From assembly GCA_002007295.1 (NCBI GenBank), contig LNZM01000159.1:1-46405 (forward strand): 46,405 nt of DNA. The letters are read 5' to 3'. This document shows, piece by piece, positions 16,014 to 24,950 of this stretch (positions within the stretch are counted from its first letter, which is position 1; the number at the start of each line of letters is the position of its first letter). The notes under the pieces were generated by a model that worked only from the letters and a program-made list of their open reading frames with translations, was not told the DNA's origin and searched no databases. The translations under genes were made by a program, and so were the position numbers. This DNA comes from Candidatus Epulonipiscioides saccharophilum (GTDB taxonomy: Bacteria > Bacillota > Clostridia > Lachnospirales > Cellulosilyticaceae).

Positions 16014-16910
16014 ATGCCGGTTATAATTCCTAAAAATTTGCCAGCTACTGAAGTTTTACAAGCTGAAAATATATTTGTTATGCAACGACCACGTGCGATG
16101 ACTCAGGACATTAGGCCCCTAAATATTGCTATAGTAAATTTAATGCCCACAAAAATAGAGACAGAAACACAATTGTTGAGAATGATAGGTAATACTCCAT
16201 TGCAAGTGAATATAGATTTCATCCATATGTCTACACATAAGAGTAAGAATGCATCGCAAAATCATTTGGAAACTTTTTATAAGAATTTTAAGGAGATTAA
16301 ATCTAAAAAATATGATGGAATGATTGTTACTGGTGCTCCCGTAGAAAAAATGGATTTTGAAAGTGTAGATTATTGGAAGGAACTTTCGCAAATATTTGAG
16401 TTCGCCAAAACTAATGTGTACTCCACTTTATTTATATGTTGGGGAGCACAGGCTGCGCTTTATTATTATTATGGTATTAATAAAATTGCATTGGATGAAA
16501 AAATGTTTGGTGTCTTCAAGCATAAAGTGATTAAGTCTATACCGATTGTTAGAGGATTCGATGACGTTTTTTTCGCCCCACATTCTAGGCACACAACATG
16601 GGATGTAAACATTTTAAAGCAATCCCCAATGATAGATATAGTAGCTAGCTCGGATACAGCAGGAGCATATATTTTGGTCAGTAAAGATGACAAATTTATA
16701 TTTGTTTCAGGCCATGCTGAATATGATCCGTATGTGTTGGACCAAGAATATAAGAGAGATAAAAATTTAGGCCTAGATATTAATATACCGTATAATTATT
16801 ATCCGGATGATAATCCACAGCTTAAACCTGAAGTGAAATGGCGATCGCATGCTAATTTGTTATTTTCTAACTGGCTAAACTATCATGTATATCAAGAAGT
16901 GCCGTATTAA
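16014..16910 (+). CDS. metA: Homoserine O-acetyltransferase
   Basis: Activates homoserine for methionine synthesis. 298 residues. Catalytic Cys142 (FICWGAQ) and the His235/Glu237 pair (SGHAEYD) are in the standard positions. Residue 111 is Glu (VTGAPVE); a Glu at this position is known to specify acetyl-CoA, whereas Gly specifies succinyl-CoA, so the product should be O-acetylhomoserine, matching the adjacent metY. A GGGGGATGA ribosome binding site precedes the ATG. The last codons and stop are repeated once just downstream. Confidence 0.95.
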   Translation: MPVIIPKNLPATEVLQAENIFVMQRPRAMTQDIRPLNIAIVNLMPTKIETETQLLRMIGNTPLQVNIDFIHMSTHKSKNASQNHLETFYKNFKEIKSKKYDGMIVTGAPVEKMDFESVDYWKELSQIFEFAKTNVYSTLFICWGAQAALYYYYGINKIALDEKMFGVFKHKVIKSIPIVRGFDDVFFAPHSRHTTWDVNILKQSPMIDIVASSDTAGAYILVSKDDKFIFVSGHAEYDPYVLDQEYKRDKNLGLDINIPYNYYPDDNPQLKPEVKWRSHANLLFSNWLNYHVYQEVPY

Positions 16911-16962
16911 AAATATGTGCAAAATATATCAAGAAGTATCGTATTAAAAATATGTATAAAAA
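16888..16962 (+). repeat. 37-bp tandem echo of the metA 3' end
   Basis: The segment from ATATCAAGAAGT through the TAA stop and AAAAATATGT recurs 37 bp later with a few substitutions; the echo would read YQEVSY-stop against the true YQEVPY-stop. Confidence 0.85.
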
Positions 16963-17041
16963 GTAAATTAGATTAATATATTGTATATCGGTAGATAAAA
17001 AATAAATATAAATTAACCCGAATAAATAACTATAAAAAAAT

Positions 17042-17075
17042 AATGCAGACTATTGTTAATTGGATGGTCTGCATT
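17042..17075. terminator. Convergent terminator between metA and rsfS
   Basis: AATGCAGAC (17042-17050) pairs perfectly with GTCTGCATT (17067-17075). On the minus strand a T-run follows at once, so it is the terminator of the rplU-rsfS operon; on the plus strand the flank is only weakly T-rich. Confidence 0.85.
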
Positions 17076-17087
17076 AGTTATTGTGGA

Positions 17088-17426
17088 CTAAAACGAGATA
17101 TCTTTACCATCTTGCCATAACCTACGAAGGCCATAAATCTGAGCATCTTCTTTGTATAAAATATGGACGATAACGCCTAAATAATCGAGTAAGATCCACC
17201 TAGAAGTTTCATAACCTTCGGTGTGTCTCGGATTTATTCCGTCTTCTGATAAGAGATATTCCATTTCTTCGGATACGGCTTTAGTTTGTCTGGTGTTGGA
17301 GCATATAGCGATAACAAAATAATCAGTCAAAGTGGTTAGCTCTTTCACTTCGATAATTTCTAGTTCCTCTAATTTTTTTTTATCTAAAATGTTTGCAATT
17401 TTCAATGCTAATTCATGAGAATTCAT
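17088..17426 (-). CDS. rsfS: Ribosomal silencing factor RsfS
   Basis: 112-residue Iojap/RsfS family protein that binds ribosomal protein L14 and blocks subunit joining when nutrients are low. Family motifs seen are ALKIANILDKKK, TDYFVIAICSNTRQTKAVSEE and DYLGVIVHILYKEDAQIYGLRRLW. It is the last gene of the rplU operon, 15 bp after the nadD-yqeK fusion. Confidence 0.95.
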   Translation of the reverse strand: MNSHELALKIANILDKKKLEELEIIEVKELTTLTDYFVIAICSNTRQTKAVSEEMEYLLSEDGINPRHTEGYETSRWILLDYLGVIVHILYKEDAQIYGLRRLWQDGKDISF

Positions 17427-17441
17427 ATCACGTCACCCTTT

Positions 17442-18623
17442 CTAATCATATTTTTTATACTCTTTAATTAAAGCATCTAAGCTTGGGTGAATTTCTTTCT
17501 TTTTTTCATGTACTAAAGATTCTTTTAAGATTAATGAGCTATAATACATAGCCCGATTTAAGTCTTTAAAGCATAAAGTACGAAGTAGGTCAAATTTCTC
17601 ACTAGAGCCACGACCGTATTCACACATATCACTGAGATAAACTAATTTTTCTAAATCAGACATATCCGGTCTACCAACAGTGTGATAGCGAATGCTGTTT
17701 AGGATATCTTCATCGGTAATATCGTGTGATTTTGCGAGTAGATAGGCTGCTATTTTTCCGTGTTTTAATTCAGGATGTGTTAATTCGAATGGATCAAAAT
17801 AAATTGGATAATCCTGTGACGGATCTTCTTCTTTAGCAAAATCATGATAAATACAGCCGAGATAAGCTTTATTCATATTGATGCCATGTAAAAAAGCTAA
17901 TTTTAGACCAAGATCTTTAACACCAAGAGTATGACTAAAACGTTTCGAACTCATTTTTGATGCAATCAATTTTTCTATATGTTTCTGCTCGGATTTCGGA
18001 ATAGTTAAGCAGTTATGATACAGTTCTTTTTTTCGGATATAATCTTCGACTATAGGCGGAACTAAATATTTGATAGACTTATTTTGATAGATACGATTTC
18101 TTATGCTAGTGGAAGATATATCGAAGCCGAGATGGTTGAGCCGTAGAATTTGAGCACCATAATTTTGAGTTAACAAATTAATTTGTTCAGAGACTGCGTC
18201 ATTGTCATAGTACGGTCGATTTACAACAATAAATTTACATAACGTTAAAAGTTGATGACTTTTATACCAGTTTAAAATATCTAAAATGCTGTCATCACCA
18301 ACTATAAAATAAAATTCACTATCTGAATAAAGTTCTTTTAAACTGGATATGGTATTGTAGCTATAATTTGGTTTATCCGATTGATACTCGATATCACTTA
18401 TTTGAAAATCGGGATTATCTAGAATGGCTAATTTGACCATATTATATCTATTTTTTTTAGAAGAAAGATGACTAACTTTTTTATGAGAAGGATTTCCGTT
18501 AGGAATAAACAAAATTTTATCCAATTTAAAGTGTTCTAGAACTTCTTGAGCTATGATCATATGACCGTTGTGTATCGGATCAAAAGTACCGCCCATAATA
18601 CCAATTTTTCGTAAAACTTCCAT
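17442..18623 (-). CDS. nadD: Nicotinate-nucleotide adenylyltransferase fused to YqeK-type HD phosphohydrolase
   Basis: 393-residue fusion. Residues 1-~195 are NadD (GGTFDPIHNGH nucleotide-binding motif, IPNGNPSHKK, and the SSTSIR motif), which makes nicotinate adenine dinucleotide for NAD. The remainder is YqeK-like: HTLGVKDLGLKLA, then the HD pair in YHDFAKEED and HTVGRPDMSDLEKLVYLSD; YqeK homologues hydrolyse Ap4A symmetrically. The two are usually separate adjacent genes and are fused in some Firmicutes. The ATG at 18623 was chosen for GAGGTGA six bases upstream. Confidence 0.93.
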   Translation of the reverse strand: MEVLRKIGIMGGTFDPIHNGHMIIAQEVLEHFKLDKILFIPNGNPSHKKVSHLSSKKNRYNMVKLAILDNPDFQISDIEYQSDKPNYSYNTISSLKELYSDSEFYFIVGDDSILDILNWYKSHQLLTLCKFIVVNRPYYDNDAVSEQINLLTQNYGAQILRLNHLGFDISSTSIRNRIYQNKSIKYLVPPIVEDYIRKKELYHNCLTIPKSEQKHIEKLIASKMSSKRFSHTLGVKDLGLKLAFLHGINMNKAYLGCIYHDFAKEEDPSQDYPIYFDPFELTHPELKHGKIAAYLLAKSHDITDEDILNSIRYHTVGRPDMSDLEKLVYLSDMCEYGRGSSEKFDLLRTLCFKDLNRAMYYSSLILKESLVHEKKKEIHPSLDALIKEYKKYD

Positions 18624-18685
18624 GCAGATCACCTCGTTAAACATTTTTAATAAAAAAATAATCAGAAATTTAATTCAAATTAAAA

Positions 18686-18976
18686 TTAGTTTGGTAAAGT
18701 TATTTTCGGATTTTTCTTAGGTTCTTTATATAAAATAATTTTTTTACCAATTATTTGAACTAGTTGAGATTTTGTTCTTTCGGCCAACATTTGGGCAATA
18801 GAGCTTATTTCTTGATCGCAGTTATTTAAAACGCTGACCTTAACAAGCTCTCTAACAGCTAGTGCTTCGGATATTCCGATAACCAATTCAGGTGTTACTG
18901 CATTTTTTCCTACTTGAAATGTAGGAGTTATATTGTGAGCCAATGACTTTAAATGTGCTCGTTGTTTACTATTCAT
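18686..18976 (-). CDS. yhbY: YhbY/CRM-domain RNA-binding protein
   Basis: 96 residues with the CRM-domain core RAHLKSLAHNITPTFQVGK, then a GxxG-like segment and LVQIIGKKIILYK. CRM proteins bind pre-50S particles and help ribosome assembly. The start at 18976 has GAAGGGAC in front; it overlaps the end of obg slightly on the upstream side, in keeping with tight operon packing. Confidence 0.92.
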   Translation of the reverse strand: MNSKQRAHLKSLAHNITPTFQVGKNAVTPELVIGISEALAVRELVKVSVLNNCDQEISSIAQMLAERTKSQLVQIIGKKIILYKEPKKNPKITLPN

Positions 18977-18989
18977 TCTTTTGTCCCTT

Positions 18990-20261
18990 CTATTTATAAT
19001 ATTCAAATTCTATGTCATAAATTCGTACAGTATCACCCTCTTGGATGTCCGAACGTTCTAAAGCTTCGATAATTCCTTTGTCTCGTAAATATTTTTGGAA
19101 GAATGCAAAACCTTGTTCTGAATCTAAAGAAGTGTATCCAATCATTTTTTCAACACCGACACCGCTGACTGCAAAATAGCCATCTTCAATTTTTTCTATT
19201 TCAAAACTTTCTTTGATAACATCCTCTTCTACAAATTCTTTAGCAAAAACAATATCTTCATGAGGTAGCTCTGATAATACAATATCCATTTCTTGCAATA
19301 AAGCTTGTAAATTAGAATTGGTTGCTGCAGAAATAGGAATGACTTTTATGCCTCGCTGACTTTCAAAAACTTCTTTTAACTCGTCCAAATATTCTTCGGA
19401 TATATCTGTTTTATTAGCAGCAATAATTTGTGGTTTATTTTTTAAAATTTCTGGATTATATTTGTCTATTTCATTTGTTATAGTCAAAATATCTTCGATT
19501 GGATTTCGGCCTTCTGATCCGGCAGCGTCAATGACATGAACAATAACTTTTGTGCGCTCTATATGCCTTAGAAAGTCAAATCCTAAACCGACACCGTCAG
19601 AAGCTCCTTCGACTAATCCGGGGATATCAGCCACAACAAATTGTTTGCCAAATTTATTGGTTACTACACCTAAATTTGGGGCCAAAGTTGTGAAGTGATA
19701 ATTCGCTATCTTTGGTTGAGCATTGCTTATCATGGATAATAATGTGGATTTACCAACATTAGGAAAGCCGACTAATCCAATGTCTGCTAACATTTTTAAT
19801 TCTAAGGTTAACCAATATTCTTTGGCCGGACGGCCTTTTTCAGCATATTTTGGTGCTTGTCTAGTGGGTGTAGCAAAGTGTTGATTTCCCTTGCCACCTT
19901 TCCCGCCTTGAAATATAACTTCTCTTTGATTGTCTAAGTGCAAATCTGCTATAACTTTGTTAGATTCTGCTTCTCTTATTATGGTCCCTTTCGGAACTCG
20001 TATAACTTTATCTAAGCCGTCTTTGCCATGACAGCGTTTTTTAGCTCCGGCTTCGCCGTCTTCGGCTTTATATTGTCGGGCGTATTTAAAGTTTAGTAAT
20101 GTGTTTGATCCGGAATCTACTTCAAATATTATATCTCCGCCGGCACCTCCGTCTCCACCGTCTGGTCCGCCGTTTGGTACATATTTCTCTTTTCTAAATG
20201 AGACATGTCCATCGCCACCTTTTCCAGACCTTACAAATATTTTTACATGGTCTACAAACAT
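18990..20261 (-). CDS. obg: GTPase ObgE/CgtA
   Basis: 50S-assembly and stress GTPase of 423 residues. An N-terminal glycine-rich Obg fold (GGDGHVSFRKEKYVPNGGPD, GGKGGKGNQHFATPTRQAP) precedes the G domain with P-loop GFPNVGKSTL, DIPGLVEGA and NKTD. A C-terminal OCT domain (about 340-423) is present, as is usual in Firmicutes. It sits between rpmA and yhbY. Confidence 0.97.
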   Translation of the reverse strand: MFVDHVKIFVRSGKGGDGHVSFRKEKYVPNGGPDGGDGGAGGDIIFEVDSGSNTLLNFKYARQYKAEDGEAGAKKRCHGKDGLDKVIRVPKGTIIREAESNKVIADLHLDNQREVIFQGGKGGKGNQHFATPTRQAPKYAEKGRPAKEYWLTLELKMLADIGLVGFPNVGKSTLLSMISNAQPKIANYHFTTLAPNLGVVTNKFGKQFVVADIPGLVEGASDGVGLGFDFLRHIERTKVIVHVIDAAGSEGRNPIEDILTITNEIDKYNPEILKNKPQIIAANKTDISEEYLDELKEVFESQRGIKVIPISAATNSNLQALLQEMDIVLSELPHEDIVFAKEFVEEDVIKESFEIEKIEDGYFAVSGVGVEKMIGYTSLDSEQGFAFFQKYLRDKGIIEALERSDIQEGDTVRIYDIEFEYYK

Positions 20262-20358
20262 TTTTTCTATCCTCTTTTCTTGTATTATACAGTATACATC
20301 ATAAAGCTAAAAAAAGGCTTCAACCCAAAAAGGTTGAAACCCTCCTCACATCACTCAT

Positions 20359-20637
20359 TTAAGCACTGTATACTGAAACTTGTTTTTTGCTTCTACCTTT
20401 ACGTTCAAATTTAACTACTCCATCTACCAATGCGAACAGAGTGTCGTCTCCTCCACGGCCAACATTATTTCCAGGATGGATCTTCGTGCCTCTTTGACGA
20501 TATAGTATGTTGCCAGCTTTTACAAACTGTCCATCAGCCCTTTTAGCTCCGAGACGCTTAGATTCAGAATCACGGCCGTTCTTGGATGATCCAACTCCCT
20601 TTTTACTAGCAAAAAACTGTAAGTCAAAACGTATCAT
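20359..20637 (-). CDS. rpmA: 50S ribosomal protein L27
   Basis: 92 residues. It begins [14 protein letters not shown]: the first nine residues are the N-terminal extension that Firmicutes remove with the protease Prp, encoded by the gene just upstream. The ATG at 20637 follows GGAGGTG; an in-frame GTG three codons upstream overlaps that site and is not likely the start. Confidence 0.97.
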   Translation of the reverse strand: MIRFDLQFFASKKGVGSSKNGRDSESKRLGAKRADGQFVKAGNILYRQRGTKIHPGNNVGRGGDDTLFALVDGVVKFERKGRSKKQVSVYSA

Positions 20638-20642
20638 AATTT

Positions 20643-20987
20643 TCACCTCCGAAGTGCATATTTTTTTACACTAATGTTTTTAGGATAATTCTTTTGTAGT
20701 TCTTCTAATCCATATGACATACTTTTTAGTAAAATCATAACTTCAGGTTTGCATAAACCTCTTTTTATATTAGGAAACGTACAATCTAGTATGCCTTTTT
20801 TTTCGTCCTTCTCATTTATATACATAGGTTCTTCTAAAAATGTTTCTATAGAATTAATTGTATTTAAGGCCAGTACGCTAACTCCAGCACATACTATGTC
20901 CGAACCTGAACGTGCATAATCTGCATGACCCGAAATTTTAAATTGAAATAGATTCTCATCTTTAAAATATAGCTTTATATTTATCAT
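20643..20987 (-). CDS. prp: Ribosomal-processing cysteine protease Prp
   Basis: 114 residues, YsxB/Prp family. It cleaves the N-terminal extension of L27. The catalytic pair is visible: His21 in ISGHADYA and Cys33 in [12 protein letters not shown]. Location between rplU and rpmA is the standard Firmicute arrangement. Its own ribosome binding site is weak, so translation may be coupled to rplU (11 bp gap). Confidence 0.95.
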   Translation of the reverse strand: MINIKLYFKDENLFQFKISGHADYARSGSDIVCAGVSVLALNTINSIETFLEEPMYINEKDEKKGILDCTFPNIKRGLCKPEVMILLKSMSYGLEELQKNYPKNISVKKYALRR

Positions 20988-20998
20988 TACAATCTATA

Positions 20999-21313
20999 TT
21001 ACACGCTAATAGCAGTAATTTTTACCTTTGTAAAACGTTGACGATGTCCTTGCTTTTTCTTATAAGATTTTTTTGGCTTATATTTGAAAACAATAATTTT
21101 TGGGCCTTTGCCTTCTGCTTCGATAACCTCGGCTTTGACTGAAGCACCTTCTAAGCATGGAGAGCCAGTAAGAAAAGAAGCTTCTGTCTTAATCGCTAAA
21201 ACATTGTCAAATGACACTTCTTCACCGTTTGCTACACCGAGCTTTTCAACGTTGATAATCATTCCTTCTTCAACTTTATATTGCTTTCCACCAGTTTCAA
21301 TAATTGCGTACAT
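20999..21313 (-). CDS. rplU: 50S ribosomal protein L21
   Basis: 104 residues with the family start MYAIIETGGKQYKVEEG and the C-terminal KKSYKKKQGHRQRFTKVKI region. First gene of the seven-gene operon ending at rsfS. GGGAGGTGTACACAG lies before the ATG. Confidence 0.97.
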   Translation of the reverse strand: MYAIIETGGKQYKVEEGMIINVEKLGVANGEEVSFDNVLAIKTEASFLTGSPCLEGASVKAEVIEAEGKGPKIIVFKYKPKKSYKKKQGHRQRFTKVKITAISV

Positions 21314-21439
21314 CTGTGTACACCTCCCTGATAATAGAATCGCCGAATTGGGTATCTTGAGCTTATACTAGAAATATATTAAGAATATGCTAAAATATAA
21401 GTTAAAATAAGAGTTTAAAACCGTCTTCGAGCGTAAATA
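21314..21439 (-). ncRNA. Probable L21 leader (5' UTR of rplU)
   Basis: About 125 transcribed bases separate the promoter from rplU. The 3' part (AAGATACCCAATTCGGCGAT, then ATTCTATTATCAGGGAGG) is the type of conserved leader found ahead of rplU in Firmicutes (the L21 leader family), thought to control the operon. I recognise it by position and general sequence only. Confidence 0.5.
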
Positions 21440-21445
21440 CACTTT

Positions 21446-21475
21446 AATATAGCACAAAAAAATTAACATTGTCAA
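21446..21475 (-). promoter_or_regulatory. Promoter of the rplU operon
   Basis: Perfect TTGACA (21470-21475) and TATATT (21446-21451) on the minus strand with an 18-bp spacer. Confidence 0.8.
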
Positions 21476-21514
21476 CGCTTTTTGATAATAAGTTGCAAAA
21501 ATAGATAAAATGTG

Positions 21515-21573
21515 GCTATAATTAGTCTGCTATAAAATGATTATTGGCCGGTGATTGATCAATAGATTCGTAA
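21515..21573 (-). repeat. Degenerate echo of the 3' end of the membrane TPR gene
   Basis: GCTATAATTAGTCTGCTATA (from 21515) and the following ATTATTGG ... TGATTGATCAATAGATTC parallel GCTATAACTAGTCTTCTACA (from 21574) and the coding end of the 21581-22903 gene, with a deletion of ~20 bp and several substitutions. Offset is 59 bp. Confidence 0.65.
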
Positions 21574-21580
21574 GCTATAA

Positions 21581-22903
21581 CTAGTCTTCTACAGAATTAT
21601 TATTAGCAGAATTATGATCAACTTGTGATTGATCCATAGATTCAATATTATTATCTGCTGTAACAATTGGTGGAACTTCGAACATAACGGGGCCATGTTG
21701 GACAACTTCTATCGGCATCATTTGGGAAATAACCGAAGACATTTGTTCCGAATCGACATCGGAAGGAACAGTCAAAATGTTTTGTAAAATTTCAGTGGCT
21801 GGCGTAATATTAGAGTATATATCATTTGCTTCTATTTCTGATATATTGGATGGGTAATCAATTGAATTGGTAGTGTTAGAATTGTTTTCAACATCCATAA
21901 TTTCTTGGACAACATCTGAATTAGTAAGATCCGAATCAGGTAAATCCGAAGAAGAGTCCAAAGAATCTAAAAGGTTGACATTGGCAAAGTCGGTAGCATT
22001 TGAATTTGGACTTGATTCTAAATAAGAAGATTCGGCTGAATCAGCTTCGAATTCAATTCTATCTAAGTTATCGATAATTTCATCTTTTAATTCAAATATA
22101 ACATCCATTGTAATATTAGAAAGCGGAGCCGGAGATTTAACTTCAGCTATTTCTATATACTTAAGAGCTAAGTTGTATCGATCATCCAAATAAGCGATTC
22201 TAGCATAATAGTAGTAAGGATCCGGATAAGCTACATCTTGATTGATCAAATCTCTATAAAGTTTGCGAGCTTTTTTATCTTCAAATAAATAGAAATAACT
22301 AGTAGCTAAATTTTCTTTAATTAGTTTATTATTAGGGTATTTCTCCAATGCAGCTAAGGAGTAATCACGGGCTAATTCATATTTTTCACTTAAATTTAAA
22401 ATCATCCCATAAGTTTCCCAAAGCTGTTCTGCATCGGACTCTTTGGTTAAGGCTTCATAGATTGCTATGGCTTCGTCTAGCTTGTCCTCTTTATATAGAA
22501 TCAAACCCTGAACAACTTTTAGATTAAATTTACCCTCTGTATTTAAAATATCTTCATTGATTGTTTCTACGACTTTTTGGGCACGCTCTAAATGTCCCTG
22601 CGCTATTAATTTATAAGCATAAACTACTTTTATTTCTTCCGGACACTTTGGCATAGCAATGGCTTTTTCATATAAATTATATGTTACATCGTACTGCTTT
22701 TTTAAATACGCTGTGTGAGCATTTTGGGCTAATACATAATGTCGTCGTCTATAGCCTACAAAAAATAGACAGAAAATAATAATAAGAACGGTAAGTCCAT
22801 AGCCGGCCCAAGAACTTCCTGTAGCTATATTTAATAAATGGCCGAGTAGCATAAACAATGCTGCTAGTAAAAATAATAAAATAAGACTCTTTTTTTCTGA
22901 CAT
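21581..22903 (-). CDS. Membrane-anchored TPR protein with acidic Ser/Asn-rich tail
   Basis: 440 residues. Two N-terminal membrane helices (about 7-28 and 32-50), followed by several TPR-like repeats (about 58-280; AYLKKQYDVTYNLYEKAIAM, DKLDEAIAIYEALTKES, DDRYNLALKYIEIAEV), then a low-complexity Asp/Asn/Ser-rich C-terminus of ~160 residues. Likely a scaffold at the inner face of the membrane; partner unknown. AAGGAGG precedes the ATG. The N-terminus is paralogous to the small protein encoded just upstream. Confidence 0.75.
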   Translation of the reverse strand: MSEKKSLILLFLLAALFMLLGHLLNIATGSSWAGYGLTVLIIIFCLFFVGYRRRHYVLAQNAHTAYLKKQYDVTYNLYEKAIAMPKCPEEIKVVYAYKLIAQGHLERAQKVVETINEDILNTEGKFNLKVVQGLILYKEDKLDEAIAIYEALTKESDAEQLWETYGMILNLSEKYELARDYSLAALEKYPNNKLIKENLATSYFYLFEDKKARKLYRDLINQDVAYPDPYYYYARIAYLDDRYNLALKYIEIAEVKSPAPLSNITMDVIFELKDEIIDNLDRIEFEADSAESSYLESSPNSNATDFANVNLLDSLDSSSDLPDSDLTNSDVVQEIMDVENNSNTTNSIDYPSNISEIEANDIYSNITPATEILQNILTVPSDVDSEQMSSVISQMMPIEVVQHGPVMFEVPPIVTADNNIESMDQSQVDHNSANNNSVED

Positions 22904-23052
22904 AGTTTCCTCCTTGGTATAACATAAATTATAGTTATCTTACTAAATTCTATGACAAAAATCAAGAGTTATAAATAGAAATTGCGAATTGGAAACAATA
23001 TAACAAAAAAAATTAATAAATTAAGAAAAGCAGCCTAAATCTAGTGATTATC

Positions 23053-23274
23053 TTATTTATCATCCTGAATGGATTGATCTTTTTGAGCCTTTTCGACTAA
23101 TAAATGCTTTCTTCGAATAAGGAAGAGATTCAAAAGCATAAATGCGTAGATGAGCCAAGCTTTTCCCATAACTGGCTCTAAAGCATAGCCAATTGCTAAA
23201 AAGCCTGCTGAAATTGCAAGTATCAATAAAGCTGCGACCAAAGATAATAAAATAAGACGCTTTGTTTCTGACAT
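23053..23274 (-). CDS. 73-residue membrane protein, N-terminal-only paralogue of the TPR gene
   Basis: It starts MSETKRLILLSLVAALLIL, against MSEKKSLILLFLLAALFML in the downstream TPR protein, has two membrane helices and a short charged tail, and ends where the TPR part would begin. The ~110 bp upstream of both starts are also similar (both run CATAAxTTATAGTTAT, then conserved AT-rich blocks), so promoter plus 5' end were duplicated. GAAGGAGG precedes the start. It could be a functional small membrane protein or a truncated duplicate. Confidence 0.6.
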   Translation of the reverse strand: MSETKRLILLSLVAALLILAISAGFLAIGYALEPVMGKAWLIYAFMLLNLFLIRRKHLLVEKAQKDQSIQDDK

Positions 23275-23557
23275 AGTTAAATTACCTCCTTCTATATAAC
23301 ATAAGTTATAGTTATTTTAATAAATTTTATACTAAAAGTCAATAGTTCATGAATAGATGTTACAAATTAAAAATAATGCAACAAAAAAATTAATAACTTA
23401 ATGAACCTAAATTGAATGCGTATCTTCTATATAATGGATGGGATATATAAATAATTTAAAACAAAAACAGAAAAATAAACTAAAGTATAATATTATCGAT
23501 GACGATATATTTTTTAAAGCATTTATGTTTAGTTTAGTATTTAAGGAGGACTTTATT

Positions 23558-24808
23558 ATGAGAATAGAAAGTAATCAATTTAATCCGCAAGATATTCAAG
23601 CAAGAAATGCGCAACAAAACCAAATAGATCAAAGACAGAATGAAAATCAAAGGAATCAAAATACCCCACCAGTTTCTAGTGCGAATCAACCGGCAGCTGT
23701 ATATGATAGATCTAGGCCACCAGTAAATCCTGGTACATATCAAAGGCCAAGACCGCAAGCTCCACCTCCGCCTAGAAATGAACCTACCGAATCTGGAGAG
23801 AATAAGCATTTAGCTACAGAGAATGTTCCTTTGGCTCAAACTGATGTTTATTCAAGTCCACAAGCTAGAAATCAAGTAAAAGTTACTGAACCAGAAGAAC
23901 GCCAAACTCCACCTCAAGAGCCAACAACTCCGGCTGATGCGCCGACAAGCGCTCCACGACCACAAGTTTATAAAGAGGAACCAGTTAGAACTATTGCCGA
24001 TGAGCCACCGGTTAATACTCCTTTACCGCAAACCGAGGTTTACCAATATCCTCAACCAAGAACTCAAGTTAATCCGAAAACAACTGAAGAGACTAAAACT
24101 CCCGCCGATGCGCCATCCAGTGCTCCGGATCCTGAAATAAATTCAGATGAAGTTGCTCAGTCTGTTAATAATGAAGTGACAGATCAAAAACATATTGAAA
24201 ATGCAGGAACTCCTCATTCTAGCGAAGAAACCGTTGGCTTGAGCGCAGATCAACTTTCGTCTCTGCAAAATATGTTTGCCCAACAACAGACTAGTCTATT
24301 CAGTCAAATGGCAAGCAACTATGCAAATAATCAAAGTACAAGTCAATCCATTTATGCTTTGTACGGAGCAACTGGTAGCACAACAGAAGGATTTAGTGAT
24401 GAGATGATTGAAAACTTAAATAAAGTATTTGGAAGTGTCGAAGAAGCGGTACCAGAAATAGCTACAGACCCTGAAGAAGCGGCGGCTGCGATAGCAGAAG
24501 GGGGAGCGTACTCCGTAGATAAAGTAGCCGAAAGATTATTTACATTCGCAAAAGAAATGTCTGGTGGCGATATAGAAAAAATGAAAGAAATGCAAGATGC
24601 TGTTAGACAAGGATTTGAAGAAGCTGGTATGGATTTAGAAACAGGAAGTGGAATGCCAGATATCACCAAAGATACATACGATAAAACTATGGGAATGTTC
24701 GATGAATATTTCAAGAGCCAACAACAACAAGAATCAACTGATCCGATTTTGCCAGATGAAAATTATTCCGCAGAAGTTCAGACTAATTGGGGTATGCCTA
24801 ACGCATAA
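23558..24808 (+). CDS. Pro/Gln-rich protein with DUF5610-like C-terminal domain
   Basis: 416 residues from the ATG at 23558, chosen because AAGGAGG lies eight bases upstream. The first ~250 residues are low-complexity (Pro, Gln, Asn, Thr) with two similar blocks (ENVPLAQTDVYSSPQARNQV and NTPLPQTEVYQYPQPRTQV). Residues ~300-395 are ordered and helical: AEGGAYSVDKVAERLFTFAK, then MSGGDIEKMKEMQDAVRQGF and MPDITKDTYDKTMGMFDEYF. This resembles the DUF5610-type domain seen in Clostridial proteins, sometimes near motility genes. No signal peptide. Function unknown. Confidence 0.7.
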   Translation: MRIESNQFNPQDIQARNAQQNQIDQRQNENQRNQNTPPVSSANQPAAVYDRSRPPVNPGTYQRPRPQAPPPPRNEPTESGENKHLATENVPLAQTDVYSSPQARNQVKVTEPEERQTPPQEPTTPADAPTSAPRPQVYKEEPVRTIADEPPVNTPLPQTEVYQYPQPRTQVNPKTTEETKTPADAPSSAPDPEINSDEVAQSVNNEVTDQKHIENAGTPHSSEETVGLSADQLSSLQNMFAQQQTSLFSQMASNYANNQSTSQSIYALYGATGSTTEGFSDEMIENLNKVFGSVEEAVPEIATDPEEAAAAIAEGGAYSVDKVAERLFTFAKEMSGGDIEKMKEMQDAVRQGFEEAGMDLETGSGMPDITKDTYDKTMGMFDEYFKSQQQQESTDPILPDENYSAEVQTNWGMPNA

Positions 24809-24829
24809 TCTAAAATAGTAAGCTTTGCT

Positions 24830-24900
24830 TTTGATGCTCCGAAATGTCCAGGAAGAATCGCTAACGAGTATGTACGCTTTCGCCTCCCCCTATCGGATGG
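24830..24900. other. Intergenic segment resembling a Clostridial palindromic element
   Basis: The stretch GTACGCTTTCGCCTCCCC followed by ATCGGATGGGAG resembles the arm GCACGCTTTCTCCCTCC in the element at 42637-42790 and is GC-richer than its surroundings. This may be a remnant of the same element; the match is short. Confidence 0.3.
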
Positions 24901-24915
24901 GAGCAAAAAAATAAG

Positions 24916-24950
24916 CCCATTCCTATTAAAAAAGAATGGGTTTTTATTTT
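24916..24950. terminator. Convergent terminator before the histidine kinase 3' end
   Basis: CCCATTC (24916-24922) pairs with GAATGGG (24934-24940), with T-runs on both strands. It can end both the 23558-24808 gene and the kinase gene on the minus strand. Confidence 0.85.

Noticed and set aside
23438-23557. N-terminal extension of 40 residues on the Pro/Gln-rich protein
   Set aside because: The extension is Lys/Asn-rich translated AT-rich DNA without a ribosome binding site, whereas AAGGAGG lies just before the internal ATG at 23558.
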